Source of the DNA: Paraliobacillus ryukyuensis
Lineage (GTDB): Bacteria > Bacillota > Bacilli > Bacillales > Amphibacillaceae
Direction: 5' to 3'
Assembly: GCF_003315295.1 (NCBI RefSeq)
Contig: NZ_QNRI01000008.1
Coordinates: 84,825 to 148,824, forward strand
DNA length: 64,000 nt
How positions within the stretch are numbered: position 1 is the stretch's first letter; each line of letters begins with the position of its first letter. Of the stretch, positions 49,575-60,458 are shown piece by piece. The notes beneath the pieces are model-generated. The model did no database searches. It saw nothing but the letters and a program-made list of their open reading frames with translations, and had not been told where the DNA came from. The translations under genes were made by a program, and so were the position numbers.

Positions 49575-50564
49575 GGATAAAGTGGGCTCATCATCTACAA
49601 GTAATTTATCTTGTAATTTCTTTTCAGAAAAGACCCAACCGGTATAGGAACTGATATTTTCTAGCTCAGTGTCTAATTGAACCACAGCAACAAAAGGATA
49701 ATGTCCTTTTGAACGGTAACGAAGATCAATAAATCGTACTTCCGTGTAGTCATCATATAAATTGATTTCCCAACGGTAGACAGGTGAGAAAGATAAAAAT
49801 GCAGCGACGTTTTTATCTTGTTTTGCTTTGTCGATTAATTTATTATTTGGTAAGGGTACGCGGTGATATCGATCAACAATTTGGATATTACCGTCAATAG
49901 CCCTAGCCACATAGAAACTATTTTCTGTTGTGATGGCTAACCGCCAGATATTTTGACGTAATGTTGGTGAAGTGGCGATTCTTTCCACTTTACCGTAATA
50001 GTGGTGAATTTTTTTAATAAGTGCTTTCTTTTGTAAATAACGTTTGATGTAATAAGCGATTAATATCGTGTAAATCACTAGCCAAGTTGTAACAGGATCA
50101 GCACCAAATAGCCAAATGATAATACCGATGGCATGCATGATAAAGATAAATGGATCAAATGTATTGATAAAGCCATAGGCTACCCAACGATTGGTGAACG
50201 GACGGTATGCTTGTGTACCATAAGCGTTAAAAATATCAACAAAAACATGTAAGAATACAGCCAAAAAGGTCCATATCCATAAATGCAGAAACGATACACT
50301 TGGCACAAAGAAATAAATAGCACTAGAGATCAATAACCCCCAAAGAATAACGGCAGGAATTGAATGGGTAATCCCACGATGATGACGGATGTATACCGCA
50401 TTATTTCGGAGTTTTAGAATGGTGTCAAAGTCAGGTGCATGGGAACCGACAATTGTTCCAATCATAATGGTTTGCGCTAGCGTAGGATCTTGGTGTACCA
50501 CAGGATCAATTGTTGCTAAACCACCAAGCGCAATTCCCATTGCAATATGGGTACCAGTGTCCAT
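49572..50564 (-). CDS. yfhP: YfhP-family membrane-bound metal-dependent hydrolase (DUF457)
   Basis: 330 aa from ATG 50564 behind TAAGGAGGACACCCAG. Starts MDTGTHIAMGIALGGLAT; metal-binding His/Asp in GSHAPDFDTILKL, YIRHHRGITHSIPAV and LHVFVDIFNAYGTQA; five or so membrane helices and a C-terminal soluble domain. LexA-like YdjM relatives are of unknown substrate. As in B. subtilis, it is divergent from mutY. Confidence 0.87.
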   Translation of the reverse strand: MDTGTHIAMGIALGGLATIDPVVHQDPTLAQTIMIGTIVGSHAPDFDTILKLRNNAVYIRHHRGITHSIPAVILWGLLISSAIYFFVPSVSFLHLWIWTFLAVFLHVFVDIFNAYGTQAYRPFTNRWVAYGFINTFDPFIFIMHAIGIIIWLFGADPVTTWLVIYTILIAYYIKRYLQKKALIKKIHHYYGKVERIATSPTLRQNIWRLAITTENSFYVARAIDGNIQIVDRYHRVPLPNNKLIDKAKQDKNVAAFLSFSPVYRWEINLYDDYTEVRFIDLRYRSKGHYPFVAVVQLDTELENISSYTGWVFSEKKLQDKLLVDDEPTLS

Positions 50565-50718
50565 CTGGGTGTCCTCCTTATGTGCATAGTTTGAGTTGGA
50601 CGAAATAATTATATGCGTTACATTAGTTGTACTAATCAATATTACCTTGATTACGAAAAATCAAACCATAAAGGTATTGATCTATCTATTATTATTATAA
50701 CATGAAGGGGAATGGCAA

Positions 50719-51822
50719 GTGGAGGATAGCAAATTTACACAAAATATAGAAGAAATCAATATTGAAGCCTTTCAAACGGATTTAATTAACTGGTTCTATC
50801 AAGAAAAACGGAACTTGCCATGGAGAGAAAACCAAGATCCATATAAAGTATGGGTTTCCGAAATAATGTTACAACAAACAAAGGTTGATACGGTGATTCC
50901 GTATTTCGAACAATTTATGAAAAAATTCCCAACGGTGGAAGCCTTAGCAAGTGCGGATGAACAAGAGGTATTAAAAACATGGGAAGGGTTAGGTTATTAT
51001 TCCAGAGCAAGAAACTTGCAAAGCGCGGTACAAGAAGTTGTTGAAACATATGAAGGTAAAGTGCCGAATGATCCGAAACAATTGGGTGATTTAAAAGGGG
51101 TAGGGCCTTATACAAAAGGCGCTATTTTAAGTATCGCCTATGGTATTCCTGAACCTGCCGTAGATGGGAACGTAATGCGTGTATTGTCAAGGATATTGCG
51201 TATCGAAGCAGATATTGCGAAAGCAGGGTCACGACGCATTTTTGAAGCAGCGGTTCGTCAATTGATCTCCGAAGATGATCCCTCAGCTTTCAATCAAGGA
51301 TTAATGGAATTGGGGGCACTTGTATGTACACCGAAATCGCCTTCATGTATGCTGTGCCCTGTTCAAGCACACTGCAAAGCTTTTCATGATGGCGTAGAAA
51401 CAGAACTTCCGATTAAAACAAAAGCAAAAAAACAGAAAAAACAACCGTATTTTGCTTGTGTACTTGTCGATCAACATAATCGTTTTCTTATTGAACAACG
51501 CCCGAATGAAGGATTGCTAGCAAACATGTGGCAATTTCCATTAGTGGAAAAAACGGATGTAGATGATGATCATTTACAAGCGTGGGTAAAGGAGAAATAT
51601 AGAGTAAGTTTGAAAGGAACAGACCTTTTACCGAAAATAAAACATGTCTTTTCTCATATTATTTGGGAATTAGATGTTCGATTATTTTATGTAGAAACAA
51701 CAGAGGAACAAGCGAATAATCAACAGTGGCTCTCCTTTGGTGAACTTGCGCCATATCCGTTTCCAGTACCATTTCAAAAGTTGATTAATCAACTAGCAAC
51801 ACATTTTGAGTCAGAGATATAG
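50719..51822 (+). CDS. mutY: A/G-specific adenine DNA glycosylase MutY
   Basis: 367 aa, GTG start behind AAGGGG. HhH-GPD fold with WVSEIMLQQTKVDTVIPYF, LKGVGPYTKGAILSIAYG and catalytic Asp in PAVDGNVMRVLSRI; iron-sulfur cluster Cys in CTPKSPSCMLCPVQAHC; C-terminal NUDIX-like 8-oxoG recognition domain (FLIEQRPNEGLLANMWQFP). Removes A opposite 8-oxoguanine. Confidence 0.95.
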   Translation: MEDSKFTQNIEEINIEAFQTDLINWFYQEKRNLPWRENQDPYKVWVSEIMLQQTKVDTVIPYFEQFMKKFPTVEALASADEQEVLKTWEGLGYYSRARNLQSAVQEVVETYEGKVPNDPKQLGDLKGVGPYTKGAILSIAYGIPEPAVDGNVMRVLSRILRIEADIAKAGSRRIFEAAVRQLISEDDPSAFNQGLMELGALVCTPKSPSCMLCPVQAHCKAFHDGVETELPIKTKAKKQKKQPYFACVLVDQHNRFLIEQRPNEGLLANMWQFPLVEKTDVDDDHLQAWVKEKYRVSLKGTDLLPKIKHVFSHIIWELDVRLFYVETTEEQANNQQWLSFGELAPYPFPVPFQKLINQLATHFESEI

Positions 51823-51858
51823 TGAGCGGATTTATTACCTTTTTTTTATTTAATTTCG

Positions 51859-51887
51859 GAATAACTGATGTGAATTTGGATAAATTA
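51859..51887 (+). promoter_or_regulatory. Candidate sigma-G promoter of the gamma-type SASP gene
   Basis: GAATA near 51859, 17 bases, then TAAATTA; fits the loose sigma-G pattern and the spore role of the gene. Confidence 0.45.
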
Positions 51888-51909
51888 AGTGGTGCGGAGG
51901 TGATATGAG

Positions 51910-52089
51910 ATGGCTAAAAAACAAAACAAAATGCCAAACCAAACAACTGCTGGAACAAACGTTCAAAAAGTAAAGCAACAAAACCAAATGGCTAAACAAG
52001 GTAATTCACAGTACGGTACAGAATTCGCTTCTGAGACTGATGCGCAACAAGTAAAAAAACAAAATCAACAGTCTCAACAAAACAAGTAA
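51910..52089 (+). CDS. sspE: Gamma-type small acid-soluble spore protein
   Basis: 59 aa, ATG behind GGAGGTGATATGAG. Reads MAKKQNKMPNQTTAGTNVQK, VKQQNQMAKQGNSQYGTEFA, SETDAQQVKKQNQQSQQNK: the Gln/Asn/Lys-rich gamma SASP with the EFASETD germination-protease cut site. It stores amino acids in the spore and does not coat DNA. It has only one copy of the usual repeat, so it is shorter than B. subtilis SspE (84 aa). Position after mutY matches the B. subtilis order. Confidence 0.9.
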   Translation: MAKKQNKMPNQTTAGTNVQKVKQQNQMAKQGNSQYGTEFASETDAQQVKKQNQQSQQNK

Positions 52090-52150
52090 GAAACATCACG
52101 TCAGGTGAATCCCCTGTAGCTGTATTGCTGCAAAAAAATACGCTATATCA

Positions 52151-52195
52151 AGAAGAAGTACCCACCACACCGGTTTGGGTACTTCTTCTTTTTCG
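52151..52195 (+). terminator. Terminator of the gamma SASP gene
   Basis: AGAAGAAGTACCCA / TGGGTACTTCTTCT stem followed by TTTT. Confidence 0.85.
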
Positions 52196-52357
52196 TGCCA
52201 CTTGAATTTATCCTTATTGTCCGTTATGCTATATCACACTAAATACCTTGCAGAAATCAGATTAATTTGCGGAATCATGTTGTTTTATTTTGTTTTCATG
52301 CCAAAAAAAGTTATAATATATAGCAAAGATAATTGTAAAGAAAGAAAGGGAGATAAG

Positions 52358-52888
52358 ATGGCTGGCCAAGAACCTGGGACATCTATACGAATTAAAAGCT
52401 ACAAGCATAACGGTCAGCTCCATCGTATATGGGATGATACCACTATTCTAAAAGCAACAAGTACGATGGTTATTGGAGCGAATGACAAAACGATTGTAAC
52501 AGAAAGTGATGGTCGCTCTTGGACGACGCGGGAACCGGCGGTATGCTTTTTTTATACAAAACATTGGTTTAACATTATAGGTATGTTGCGTCAAGACGGG
52601 ATTCATTATTATTGCAATATTAGCTCGCCATTTGTTTTTGAAGAGCAAGCAGTAAAATACATTGATTATGATTTAGATATCAAAGTCTTCCCCGATATGA
52701 CATATACATTATTAGATGAAGATGAATATGCGCTACATAAAGAACAAATGCGTTATCCTGAAGTACTTGATCGGATTCTACACAATAATGTTGATTATTT
52801 GCAATATTGGATTCGACAAAGAAAAGGCCCATTTTCACATGAAGCCATTGATCAATGGTATGAACGATTTTTGACTTACCGCTCATAA
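52358..52888 (+). CDS. ygaC: DUF402 nucleoside tri-/diphosphate phosphatase, YgaC/Ntdp
   Basis: 176 aa from ATG 52358 behind AAAGGGAGATAAG; the upstream frame is not needed. The length equals B. subtilis YgaC. Conserved DUF402 pieces: [64 protein letters not shown], with acidic metal ligands. Relatives in S. aureus hydrolyse nucleoside tri- and diphosphates. Followed by ygaD. Confidence 0.9.
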   Translation: MAGQEPGTSIRIKSYKHNGQLHRIWDDTTILKATSTMVIGANDKTIVTESDGRSWTTREPAVCFFYTKHWFNIIGMLRQDGIHYYCNISSPFVFEEQAVKYIDYDLDIKVFPDMTYTLLDEDEYALHKEQMRYPEVLDRILHNNVDYLQYWIRQRKGPFSHEAIDQWYERFLTYRS

Positions 52889-52963
52889 ACAATAGGTTCA
52901 TGAATATCCTTGTCTACAATAGGCAAGGTTTTTGTATGTTAGTAGTGTAAAGAGGTGTTGGAA

Positions 52964-54739
52964 TTGAATAGTATTAAACGATATTTTGAATTTGTAAAAC
53001 CATATAAGTGGCGCATCTTAATAACTATCTTGATTGGAATTGTGAAATTTGGGATCCCGCTGTTAATGCCTTTAATTGTGAAATATGTCATCGATAATAT
53101 TGTCGGGGCAGATACCCTTTCACAAGGTGAGAAATTAAATCAATTAGCACTCATTGTCGGTGGCGCATTCCTTATTTTTGTTGTATTACGACCACCAATC
53201 GAGTATTACCGCCAGTACTTGGCTCAATGGACAGGTAATAAAATTTTGTACGACATTCGGGAAAGATTATTCGATCATATTCAAAAACTTAGTTTAAAAT
53301 TTTATTCTCAGACAAAAACTGGTGAAATTATTTCCCGGGTAATCCATGACGTCGAGCAAACGAAAAATTTTGTCATGACTGGTTTAATGAATATCTGGTT
53401 AGATATGGTGACAATTCTAATTGCAATTGGCATTATGCTAACCATGAATGTATGGTTAACGATTGTAGCTATTGCGTTGTTTCCACTATATGGGTTATCT
53501 GTGAAGATTTTTTACGGAAGGCTGCGCAACCTTACTCGTGAGCGGTCTCAAGCTCTAGCACAAGTGCAAGGGCATTTGCATGAACGGGTGCAAGGTATTC
53601 CGGTGACCAGAAGTTTTGCATTAGAAGACTATGAAGAAGAACAATTCGATAAACAAAACCGAAACTTTTTAAATCGAGCGATTGATCATACAATTTGGAA
53701 TGCGAAGACATTCGCAGTAATGAACACGATTACGGATTTAGGTCCGTTAATTGTTGTTGGTTTCGCGGGGTACTTTGCCATTACTGGTAATTTAACAGTG
53801 GGTACAATTGCAGCCTTTGTTGGTTATATGGATCGTGTGTATAGTCCGTTACGGCGATTAATTAGTTCTTCTACGGTTTTAGTTCAATCGATTGCTTCCA
53901 TGGATCGTGTCTATGAACTATTAGATGAAGCATACGATATTAAAGACAAACCAAATGCCAAACCGCTCACGAAAGTGGATGGTGATATTACGTTTGATCA
54001 TGTCACATTCCAATATGAAAAAGATGAAGAGGTCGTTCTACAGGATATATCTTTAGAGGTGAATAAAGGTGAAACGATTGCATTAGTAGGAATGAGCGGT
54101 GGTGGTAAGTCTACAATTATTAGTTTAGTTCCTCGCTTCTATGACGTCACTAGTGGTGCTATTCGCGTCGATGGCGTGGACATCAGAGATATTCAAGCAC
54201 GCTCCTTGCGAGACAAGATTGGTATGGTTTTGCAAGATAATATCTTATTCAGTGAATCTATCGCGATGAATATTCGAATGGGGAACCCAGATGCCACCGA
54301 TGAAGAAGTAGTAGATGCGGCTAAATTAGCGAATGCCCATGAATTTATTAGTCATCTTCATGATGGCTATGATACATTGGTGGGAGAACGCGGTGTGAAG
54401 TTATCCGGGGGACAAAAGCAGCGGATAGCGATTGCCCGCGTGTTTTTAAAAAATCCACCGATCCTTATATTGGATGAAGCTACTTCTGCGCTAGATTTAG
54501 AGAGTGAACATCTTATCCAAGAAGCATTAGAAAAATTAGCATCGAATCGAACCACATTCATTGTAGCGCACCGACTATCCACGATTACCCATGCGGATCG
54601 AATTATCTTAATTGAAGAAGGTAATGTGATAGAAGAAGGGTCGCATCAAGAATTAATGAAACAACAAGGAGCTTATTATAAGCTTTATCAAGTTCAACAA
54701 TTAGATGATCCGAACGAAGTGTCAACAGCGAATAAGTAG
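52964..54739 (+). CDS. ygaD: ABC exporter (fused TM-ATPase half transporter), YgaD
   Basis: About 591 aa from TTG 52964, seven bases after AGAGGTG (an in-frame GTG at 52955 lies in that site). Six membrane helices in residues 1-320, then an ATPase domain with Walker [11 protein letters not shown], signature [14 protein letters not shown], Walker [13 protein letters not shown]. Type IV exporter (MsbA/BmrA/LmrA-like), working as a homodimer; drugs or lipids are likely substrates. Confidence 0.92.
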   Translation: MNSIKRYFEFVKPYKWRILITILIGIVKFGIPLLMPLIVKYVIDNIVGADTLSQGEKLNQLALIVGGAFLIFVVLRPPIEYYRQYLAQWTGNKILYDIRERLFDHIQKLSLKFYSQTKTGEIISRVIHDVEQTKNFVMTGLMNIWLDMVTILIAIGIMLTMNVWLTIVAIALFPLYGLSVKIFYGRLRNLTRERSQALAQVQGHLHERVQGIPVTRSFALEDYEEEQFDKQNRNFLNRAIDHTIWNAKTFAVMNTITDLGPLIVVGFAGYFAITGNLTVGTIAAFVGYMDRVYSPLRRLISSSTVLVQSIASMDRVYELLDEAYDIKDKPNAKPLTKVDGDITFDHVTFQYEKDEEVVLQDISLEVNKGETIALVGMSGGGKSTIISLVPRFYDVTSGAIRVDGVDIRDIQARSLRDKIGMVLQDNILFSESIAMNIRMGNPDATDEEVVDAAKLANAHEFISHLHDGYDTLVGERGVKLSGGQKQRIAIARVFLKNPPILILDEATSALDLESEHLIQEALEKLASNRTTFIVAHRLSTITHADRIILIEEGNVIEEGSHQELMKQQGAYYKLYQVQQLDDPNEVSTANK

Positions 54740-54760
54740 GTGGTATTCTTAAATAAGAAT

Positions 54761-54803
54761 AAAAAAGCCGAACGATAAATTATTTATCGTTCGGCTTTTT
54801 TTA
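54761..54803 (+). terminator. Terminator of ygaC-ygaD
   Basis: AAAAAGCCGAACGATAAA / TTTATCGTTCGGCTTTTT perfect stem with T run. Confidence 0.93.
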
Positions 54804-54934
54804 TTAAAGAAGGATAAAGGAGAATTGTGAATTTTTGCGATAGGGTGAATCATCGTAGTTCCGTGAGCTGAATACCAATTGATAATGTATTACAATCTCT
54901 AACTTTCCCATGTTTTGTAGGCCCTCACACGCTA

Positions 54935-56026
54935 TTAGTTATTACCACGCCATTTACTAGCAAAGATCTCAAGTTTTTCTGTATGATGATATTTCTCGTA
55001 ACTATGCAGCAGTGTTTCTAGATGATCTAAGTGATAATGGTATTCCATTAATTGCGAGGCTAATGGCAGGAACATTAAGCGATCGTCTATTTTCTTCTCA
55101 TTATCTTCATACATCTGAATTAATGTATCCACTAAGTGAGGGATATCTGGCTCAGCAATATCTTGAAGTGATTGTCTGTTTTTACGTTTGATCCGTCCCA
55201 TAAAACTAAGTAATAACCGCTCATGCAAGTGAATGACTTTATCTAATTCTTGTATTAATACTGTTTGAAAATCGGGTGGAATTGATTTGATTCGTTCATC
55301 CAGATGATGAAAAGCTTTTAATACGTCAAAACTTTTTCTGGTGGTTGCAATCAGCTGACGAAATACAATAAGTTTGCGAGCTTTTGCTAACCTATTTTTA
55401 CGAAAATAAATTCGTTCTTCTGAAAATAATAAATAGGTATGATCCATTCGCCGAACTTCTTGCTGAATCCGATAGATTTCTCCTTTTAACGATGGATTGT
55501 CAGATAAGTGCCTTGTCGTAATACGAAGCCATTGCAAGATATCTGAGGTAATCCGATCAATCTGTTTAAATAAATTAGTTTCATATTTCGGTGGTAAGAA
55601 TACCAAGTTCACAATAAAGGCAGAAATAATTCCGAGCATTAGTGAAGAAAATCGAAGTAACGCAAGCTCAATTACGGGTACATCTGTCGATTCCATGACT
55701 GCAATAACAGCAATAATCGCAATAGCAACCGTACTTTCTCCGATTTTGAAATACCGCGTCACTCCGATAACAACTACAACGGTAAACCCGACAACAAATG
55801 GATCAACCCCTAGCGTATAAGCGGCAATCGTTGCCACACTTACGCCAATCACATTTGCTTGTAATTGTTCCACGATCGTTTGAAATGATTGATAAATGGA
55901 AGGCTGAATCGCAAATAATGCAGCTATCCCAGCAAAAACGGGAGATGGGAAACCAATTAAATTAGCCGCATATAGCGCAATCGCCACAGCCAGTCCAGTT
56001 TTTAACATCCTTGCGCCTAATTTCAT
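54935..56026 (-). CDS. ygaE: YgaE-like aromatic acid exporter family (FUSC/DUF939) protein
   Basis: 363 aa. Several membrane helices in the first 150 residues (MLKTGLAVAIALYAANLIG, VFAGIAALFAIQPSIYQSFQ) and a long helical cytosolic domain. Related to AaeB/FUSC transporters for aromatic carboxylic acids. Convergent with ygaD, as in B. subtilis. Confidence 0.87.
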   Translation of the reverse strand: MKLGARMLKTGLAVAIALYAANLIGFPSPVFAGIAALFAIQPSIYQSFQTIVEQLQANVIGVSVATIAAYTLGVDPFVVGFTVVVVIGVTRYFKIGESTVAIAIIAVIAVMESTDVPVIELALLRFSSLMLGIISAFIVNLVFLPPKYETNLFKQIDRITSDILQWLRITTRHLSDNPSLKGEIYRIQQEVRRMDHTYLLFSEERIYFRKNRLAKARKLIVFRQLIATTRKSFDVLKAFHHLDERIKSIPPDFQTVLIQELDKVIHLHERLLLSFMGRIKRKNRQSLQDIAEPDIPHLVDTLIQMYEDNEKKIDDRLMFLPLASQLMEYHYHLDHLETLLHSYEKYHHTEKLEIFASKWRGNN

Positions 56027-56244
56027 AAGTTAAGATGGCAAAATACTTGCCATGTCCCCCTTTTCGTTAATGTTACGCTATGAATTTTATATCCTATTAT
56101 GGAATGAAATAAACTACTATATACTTATATAATGAAGAAGGTTAATATGCAAGAAAATTTTGGAGTGGGTTTGGAATAAAAGTAAAAAAGCAATGGAGAA
56201 GAGGACAAAAAGATTAAGACATAGTTCTTTATCATTCAAAAAAG

Positions 56245-56271
56245 GACCTTTACAATAAGGTTGTAAAGGTC
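56245..56271. terminator. Perfect 11-bp hairpin in the ygaE-gsaB gap
   Basis: GACCTTTACAA / TTGTAAAGGTC with a 5-base loop, no strong T tract. The remainder of 56027-56500 is AT-rich with no gene seen. Confidence 0.45.
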
Positions 56272-56429
56272 AAGTTTCCATGCTTTGAAGGGAAGTCATA
56301 CAAATTGACAATAGAAAGCATGAATGAAAATAAAAATTTTCATTATCATATTAACATAAATGATACAACCAATCAATTCATAATTTAATAAATATTCATA
56401 AAATTGCATAAAGTATAACGATAAAAAGA

Positions 56430-56459
56430 ACGATACCTTTGATAAAAATAAGGTACCGT
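56430..56459 (-). terminator. Terminator of gsaB
   Basis: CGATACCTT / AAGGTACCG stem, TTCTTTTT on the minus strand, 40 bases after the gsaB stop. Confidence 0.75.
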
Positions 56460-56500
56460 CTGATTATTCGAGTTAAATAGACATGGATTTTGTATAAAAA

Positions 56501-57796
56501 TTAATTTTTCGACATTTTTTGAAATGCTTGATCCACTGCATCAAGTGTTTTCGTGATGTCTTCTTTTGTATGTTCTGTTGTTAAAAACCATGCTTCGAAT
56601 TTAGATGGGGCAAGATTAATTCCTTGTTCTAGCATGAGATGGAAGAATTCAGCGAATTTTTCTCCATCCGATGCTTCTGCTTGCGCATAATTTTCAACTT
56701 TTTGATCGGTGAAATATACGGTCATCGCTCCTTTTAAACGATTAATGGTCAATGTAATGCCGTGTTTTTCTGCGTACTTCGCAATCCCATCTTCAAGTAA
56801 TTTACCTAGCTCATCTAATTTTTCGTACGTGCCTTTTTGTTTTAATACTTCAAGACACGCAATTCCAGCTGATATAGAAGCAGGGTTTCCTGACATGGTA
56901 CCGGCTTGATACGCAGGGCCGAGGGGTGCAACTTGTTCCATAATTTCTTTTTTTCCACCGTAAGCGCCAATTGGTAGACCGCCGCCAATAATTTTCCCCA
57001 TTGCTGTCATATCTGGTTCTACACCAACGATTTGCTGTGCACTACCATAGGTGAAACGGAAGGCAGTAATCACTTCGTCATAAATAACGAGTGCTCCAGC
57101 ATCATGTGTTAAACGATTTACTTCTTCTAAGAATCCTGGTTTTGGCTCGACAATTCCAAAGTTACCAACAATCGGTTCGACAAGCACAGCTGCAATTTGG
57201 TCGCCCCAACGATCAAGTGCTTCTTTGTATGCTTCAATATCATTGAATGGTACTGTAATTACTTCCTGTGCTGTTGCTTTCGTCACACCAGCAGAATCTG
57301 GATTACCTAACGTAGAAGGTCCAGAACCAGCTTGCACAAGCACGATATCTGAGTGGCCGTGATAACAACCGGCAAATTTAATAATTTTTTCCCGGTTGGT
57401 GTAGGCACGTGCAACACGGATCGTGGTCATTACCGCTTCTGTACCAGAGTTAACTAAGCGTACTTTATCCAATGAAGGAATGGCTTCTTTAAGCATTTTC
57501 ACAAATCTATTTTCCAATGCTGTCGGCGTTCCATAGAGCACCCCATTTTGCGCGGCTTTCGTAATAGCTTCCGTAATATGTGGATGCGCATGTCCTGTGA
57601 TAATTGGCCCAAAAGCTGCCAAATAATCAATATACTTGTTGCCATCTACATCCCAGAAATAAGCGCCTTCGCCTTTTTCCATATAGACAGGTGAACCGCC
57701 ACCAACGCCTTTAAACGATCGAGAAGGTGAGTTCACACCACCAACAATATGATCTTGTGCTTCTGTATGTAGTTGTTTTGATTTAGTAAAATCCAA
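56501..57796 (-). CDS. gsaB: Glutamate-1-semialdehyde 2,1-aminomutase
   Basis: 431 aa from TTG 57796 (LDFTKSKQL), which follows TTGGAGGGATATCGA; the frame is open 36 codons further but has no ribosome site. PLP enzyme of the C5 haem pathway converting glutamate-1-semialdehyde to 5-aminolevulinate. Seen: [50 protein letters not shown], and the PLP Lys in [16 protein letters not shown]. The position before bcp/perR matches B. subtilis gsaB (the second, hemL-like paralogue). Confidence 0.93.
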   Translation of the reverse strand: MDFTKSKQLHTEAQDHIVGGVNSPSRSFKGVGGGSPVYMEKGEGAYFWDVDGNKYIDYLAAFGPIITGHAHPHITEAITKAAQNGVLYGTPTALENRFVKMLKEAIPSLDKVRLVNSGTEAVMTTIRVARAYTNREKIIKFAGCYHGHSDIVLVQAGSGPSTLGNPDSAGVTKATAQEVITVPFNDIEAYKEALDRWGDQIAAVLVEPIVGNFGIVEPKPGFLEEVNRLTHDAGALVIYDEVITAFRFTYGSAQQIVGVEPDMTAMGKIIGGGLPIGAYGGKKEIMEQVAPLGPAYQAGTMSGNPASISAGIACLEVLKQKGTYEKLDELGKLLEDGIAKYAEKHGITLTINRLKGAMTVYFTDQKVENYAQAEASDGEKFAEFFHLMLEQGINLAPSKFEAWFLTTEHTKEDITKTLDAVDQAFQKMSKN

Positions 57797-57977
57797 TCGA
57801 TATCCCTCCAATATATTGTTTCCATTAATCATTATAGCACGTGTAAAAAAAAGAGACAGGTATCTACGCTGGTTTAGTAGGTTAATTGTCTCCATAGATC
57901 CCACAAATCCTAAGAACTAGTCATCACTTGTTTTCTTTTTCGTAAAATATAAGGAGAGCATATTAGGAGGCAATTTG

Positions 57978-58424
57978 ATGGCAGTTTCTATCGTAGTAGT
58001 TATATTAGTATCCTTGTTGATTGGCGGAAGCATCTACACCTTTTTTACAAGTAAAATCTATCAAAGGAGTTACTTTTCCGCGAGTATCTTTGCTGCCTTA
58101 CTGTTAGTGTATCTTATCGTGTTAATTGGCTTTGGTTTTATTTATTTTTGGCTATCCCTACATGATGTTTTATTAATCGAGTATAGTCAGCCGCCAGAAC
58201 AGTTTCACTTAATTGAATTGTTTGCTCATGCCTTTTATTTTAGTGGTGTGACGTTAATGACAGTAGGTTATGGCGATATAACTCCCATTGGCTGGGGAAG
58301 AGTAATTGCATTGGTGGAAGCATTGATTGGCTACATCCTTCCTGCGGCTTTTATTTTCAAATTAACGCAACATGGACAAGCCGTTCAATCCAATAAAAAA
58401 AGTAGCCATTCACAAGGTAAATGA
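57978..58424 (+). CDS. Two-TM potassium channel-like protein
   Basis: 148 aa from ATG 57978 behind TAGGAGG. Hydrophobic segments at about 3-25, 36-58 and 122-140 with a pore loop containing the selectivity filter LMTVGYGDITP. No RCK domain or voltage sensor follows. Inner membrane K+ channel of the KcsA-like ion_trans_2 type. Confidence 0.87.
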   Translation: MAVSIVVVILVSLLIGGSIYTFFTSKIYQRSYFSASIFAALLLVYLIVLIGFGFIYFWLSLHDVLLIEYSQPPEQFHLIELFAHAFYFSGVTLMTVGYGDITPIGWGRVIALVEALIGYILPAAFIFKLTQHGQAVQSNKKSSHSQGK

Positions 58425-58486
58425 GTTGTATGTTAAGCTGATATTGGTTACGCTAAAATTAGAAATAGAATAAAGGAGGAGATAGA

Positions 58487-58957
58487 GTGGCAATTGAAGT
58501 CGGACAAACCGTACCCGATATGAAATTAAAAACAAGTGAAGGAAATAATGTTACGTTAAACGAGTATAAAGGAAAACATGTTGTGCTTTATTTCTACCCA
58601 AAAGATAGTACACCAGGCTGTACGTCAGAAGCTTGCTCATTCCGCGATAATCATGAGAGCTTTGCAGATTTAAATGCAGAGATTATCGGCGTCAGCCCAG
58701 ACTCTGCAGAAAGCCATCAAAATTTCAAAGATAAACATGACTTACCATTTACTTTAATTGTAGATGATGATCACCAATTAGCAGAAAGTTTTGGTGTATG
58801 GAAATTGAAGAAAAAACCTGATCGTGAATATTGGGGAAATGAACGTGCTACATTCATCATTGATAAAGATGGTGTCGTGCAAAAAGTATTTCGCGACGTG
58901 AATGTAGATGGTCATACGGATGAAGCACTACAATTTATTCGCGAAAATCTAGCATAA
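58487..58957 (+). CDS. bcp: Thioredoxin-dependent thiol peroxidase (Bcp/PrxQ)
   Basis: 156 aa, GTG start behind AAAGGAGGAGATAGA. Peroxiredoxin with YPKDSTPGCTSEACSFRD, where the first Cys is peroxidatic and the second, five residues on, resolving (1-Cys/2-Cys PrxQ type); C-terminal WGNERATFIIDKDG. Reduces H2O2 and organic peroxides. Corresponds to ygaF near perR. Confidence 0.93.
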   Translation: MAIEVGQTVPDMKLKTSEGNNVTLNEYKGKHVVLYFYPKDSTPGCTSEACSFRDNHESFADLNAEIIGVSPDSAESHQNFKDKHDLPFTLIVDDDHQLAESFGVWKLKKKPDREYWGNERATFIIDKDGVVQKVFRDVNVDGHTDEALQFIRENLA

Positions 58958-58964
58958 TAAAACA

Positions 58965-58994
58965 ATCGTCAACTGTTACAAGTTGGCGATTTTT
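58965..58994 (+). terminator. Terminator of bcp
   Basis: ATCGTCAACT / AGTTGGCGAT stem followed by TTTT. Confidence 0.8.
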
Positions 58995-59108
58995 ACGTCT
59001 TGCGACGGAAGACATTTACGACTAATGTAGCTTAACGTAAAAGATCAAAGGAAATAAACTATATCTATCGAATAATAATTAATGAGGAGAAAAGAAGGAG
59101 GAGTTAGC

Positions 59109-60218
59109 ATGAGAGATCCACGATTAAATGAACTAGCTAAATTATTACTAACGCATTCTTTATCCATTACGGAAGGTGAGAAAGTAGAGGTAGTTGGCAG
59201 CTATAATGCTAAACCATTAATGAAAGAATTGTTACACGAAATTCATACTATGGGAGCACATCCGTTTCTCAATATTTTTGATGATGAATTAAAACGTCTA
59301 GAAGCGGGGGAAGCGAAAGAAGAAAAGTTCCAATTAATGAATAAATGGAATATGGCGCGATACCAAGATATCGATGCTTTTGTGCAAATTGTCGGCGAAG
59401 AAAATGATGCAGAAATGATTGATGTTGCCCCAGAACAATGGCAAATGGGTGGGCGAATTTTAAAACCATCGAATGACTTTCTCATTGACAATCGTAAATG
59501 GGTTTTACTCAACTACCCTACATACGGTGCGGCGCAAAAAGCGAGAATGAGTTATGACAAGTACTTTGATTACTTAATTGACGTATGCACTGTAGACTAC
59601 AAAAAAATGGAGAAAGCACAACAACCGTTGAAAGAGCTAATGGATCGTACGGATAAAGTTCGCATTACGGCAGAGGGAACAGATTTAACGTTTTCTATCA
59701 AAGATATTGGTTCTGTTATGTGTGCAGGAGAGCGGAACATTCCTGATGGTGAAGTGTATACTGCTCCAGTGAAAGATAGTGTGAATGGAACAATTACGTA
59801 TAATACACCATGCCCTTATCAAGGAATCACCTTTAACAACGTCGCACTTACATTTGAAAATGGGAAAATCGTGAACGCAACAGCAGATAAAACAGAAGAA
59901 TTGAATAAAATCTTAGATACGGATGATGGTGCTCGTTTTGTTGGGGAATTCGCACTTGGATTAAATCCTAAGATTACGGAACCAATGGGTGATATTTTGT
60001 TTGATGAAAAAATAACTGGTAGCCTTCATTTTACACCTGGGGAAGCGTATGAAGATGCAGACAATGGTAATGAATCTGCTGTCCACTGGGATATGGTGTT
60101 AATTCAACGACCAGAATACGGTGGAGGAGAAATTTATTTTGATGATGTCTTAATACGTAAAGATGGATTGTTCGTGATGGAGGAACTGAAAGGATTAAAT
60201 CCTGACCAATTAGCGTAA
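59109..60218 (+). CDS. M29-family metallo-aminopeptidase (AmpS-like)
   Basis: 369 aa from ATG 59109 behind AGAAGGAGGAGTTAG. M29 motifs: AEGTDLTFSIKD, CAGERNIPDGEVYTAPV with the metal Glu, LGLNPKI, GSLHFTPGEAYEDA and VHWDMVLIQRPEYGG with the catalytic-region His and Asp. Cobalt or zinc enzyme removing N-terminal residues from peptides. Independent gene. Confidence 0.9.
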   Translation: MRDPRLNELAKLLLTHSLSITEGEKVEVVGSYNAKPLMKELLHEIHTMGAHPFLNIFDDELKRLEAGEAKEEKFQLMNKWNMARYQDIDAFVQIVGEENDAEMIDVAPEQWQMGGRILKPSNDFLIDNRKWVLLNYPTYGAAQKARMSYDKYFDYLIDVCTVDYKKMEKAQQPLKELMDRTDKVRITAEGTDLTFSIKDIGSVMCAGERNIPDGEVYTAPVKDSVNGTITYNTPCPYQGITFNNVALTFENGKIVNATADKTEELNKILDTDDGARFVGEFALGLNPKITEPMGDILFDEKITGSLHFTPGEAYEDADNGNESAVHWDMVLIQRPEYGGGEIYFDDVLIRKDGLFVMEELKGLNPDQLA

Positions 60219-60458
60219 CTTAGGTAATATGGCTATACGGGTCCAATAACAATCGCATATAGTGAATAGAAGAACCAAACCTTCTCTTTCCTTTATAAAA
60301 AGGCGCAAGACTCCCCCTTGCGTCTGTACATATTTCGGTAACGAACGGGAGAATCGAACTTTACAATTTATTCACAAATGATAAAAACATGTTAACATGG
60401 GGAAAGAACGGGTAAAGGTTATCATATTTATGTTAAAAAGACCAAGGGAGGTTTCACA

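Noticed and set aside
49313..49594. A 93-aa minus-strand frame over sspK
   Set aside because: It starts inside yfhP and crosses its terminator; the sspK frame in another phase has the recognisable protein and a ribosome site.
60300..60365. A tRNA or riboswitch before the hydroxyacid dehydrogenase
   Set aside because: GGGAGAATCGAACT recalls a T arm, but no cloverleaf could be drawn; only a simple hairpin is supported.
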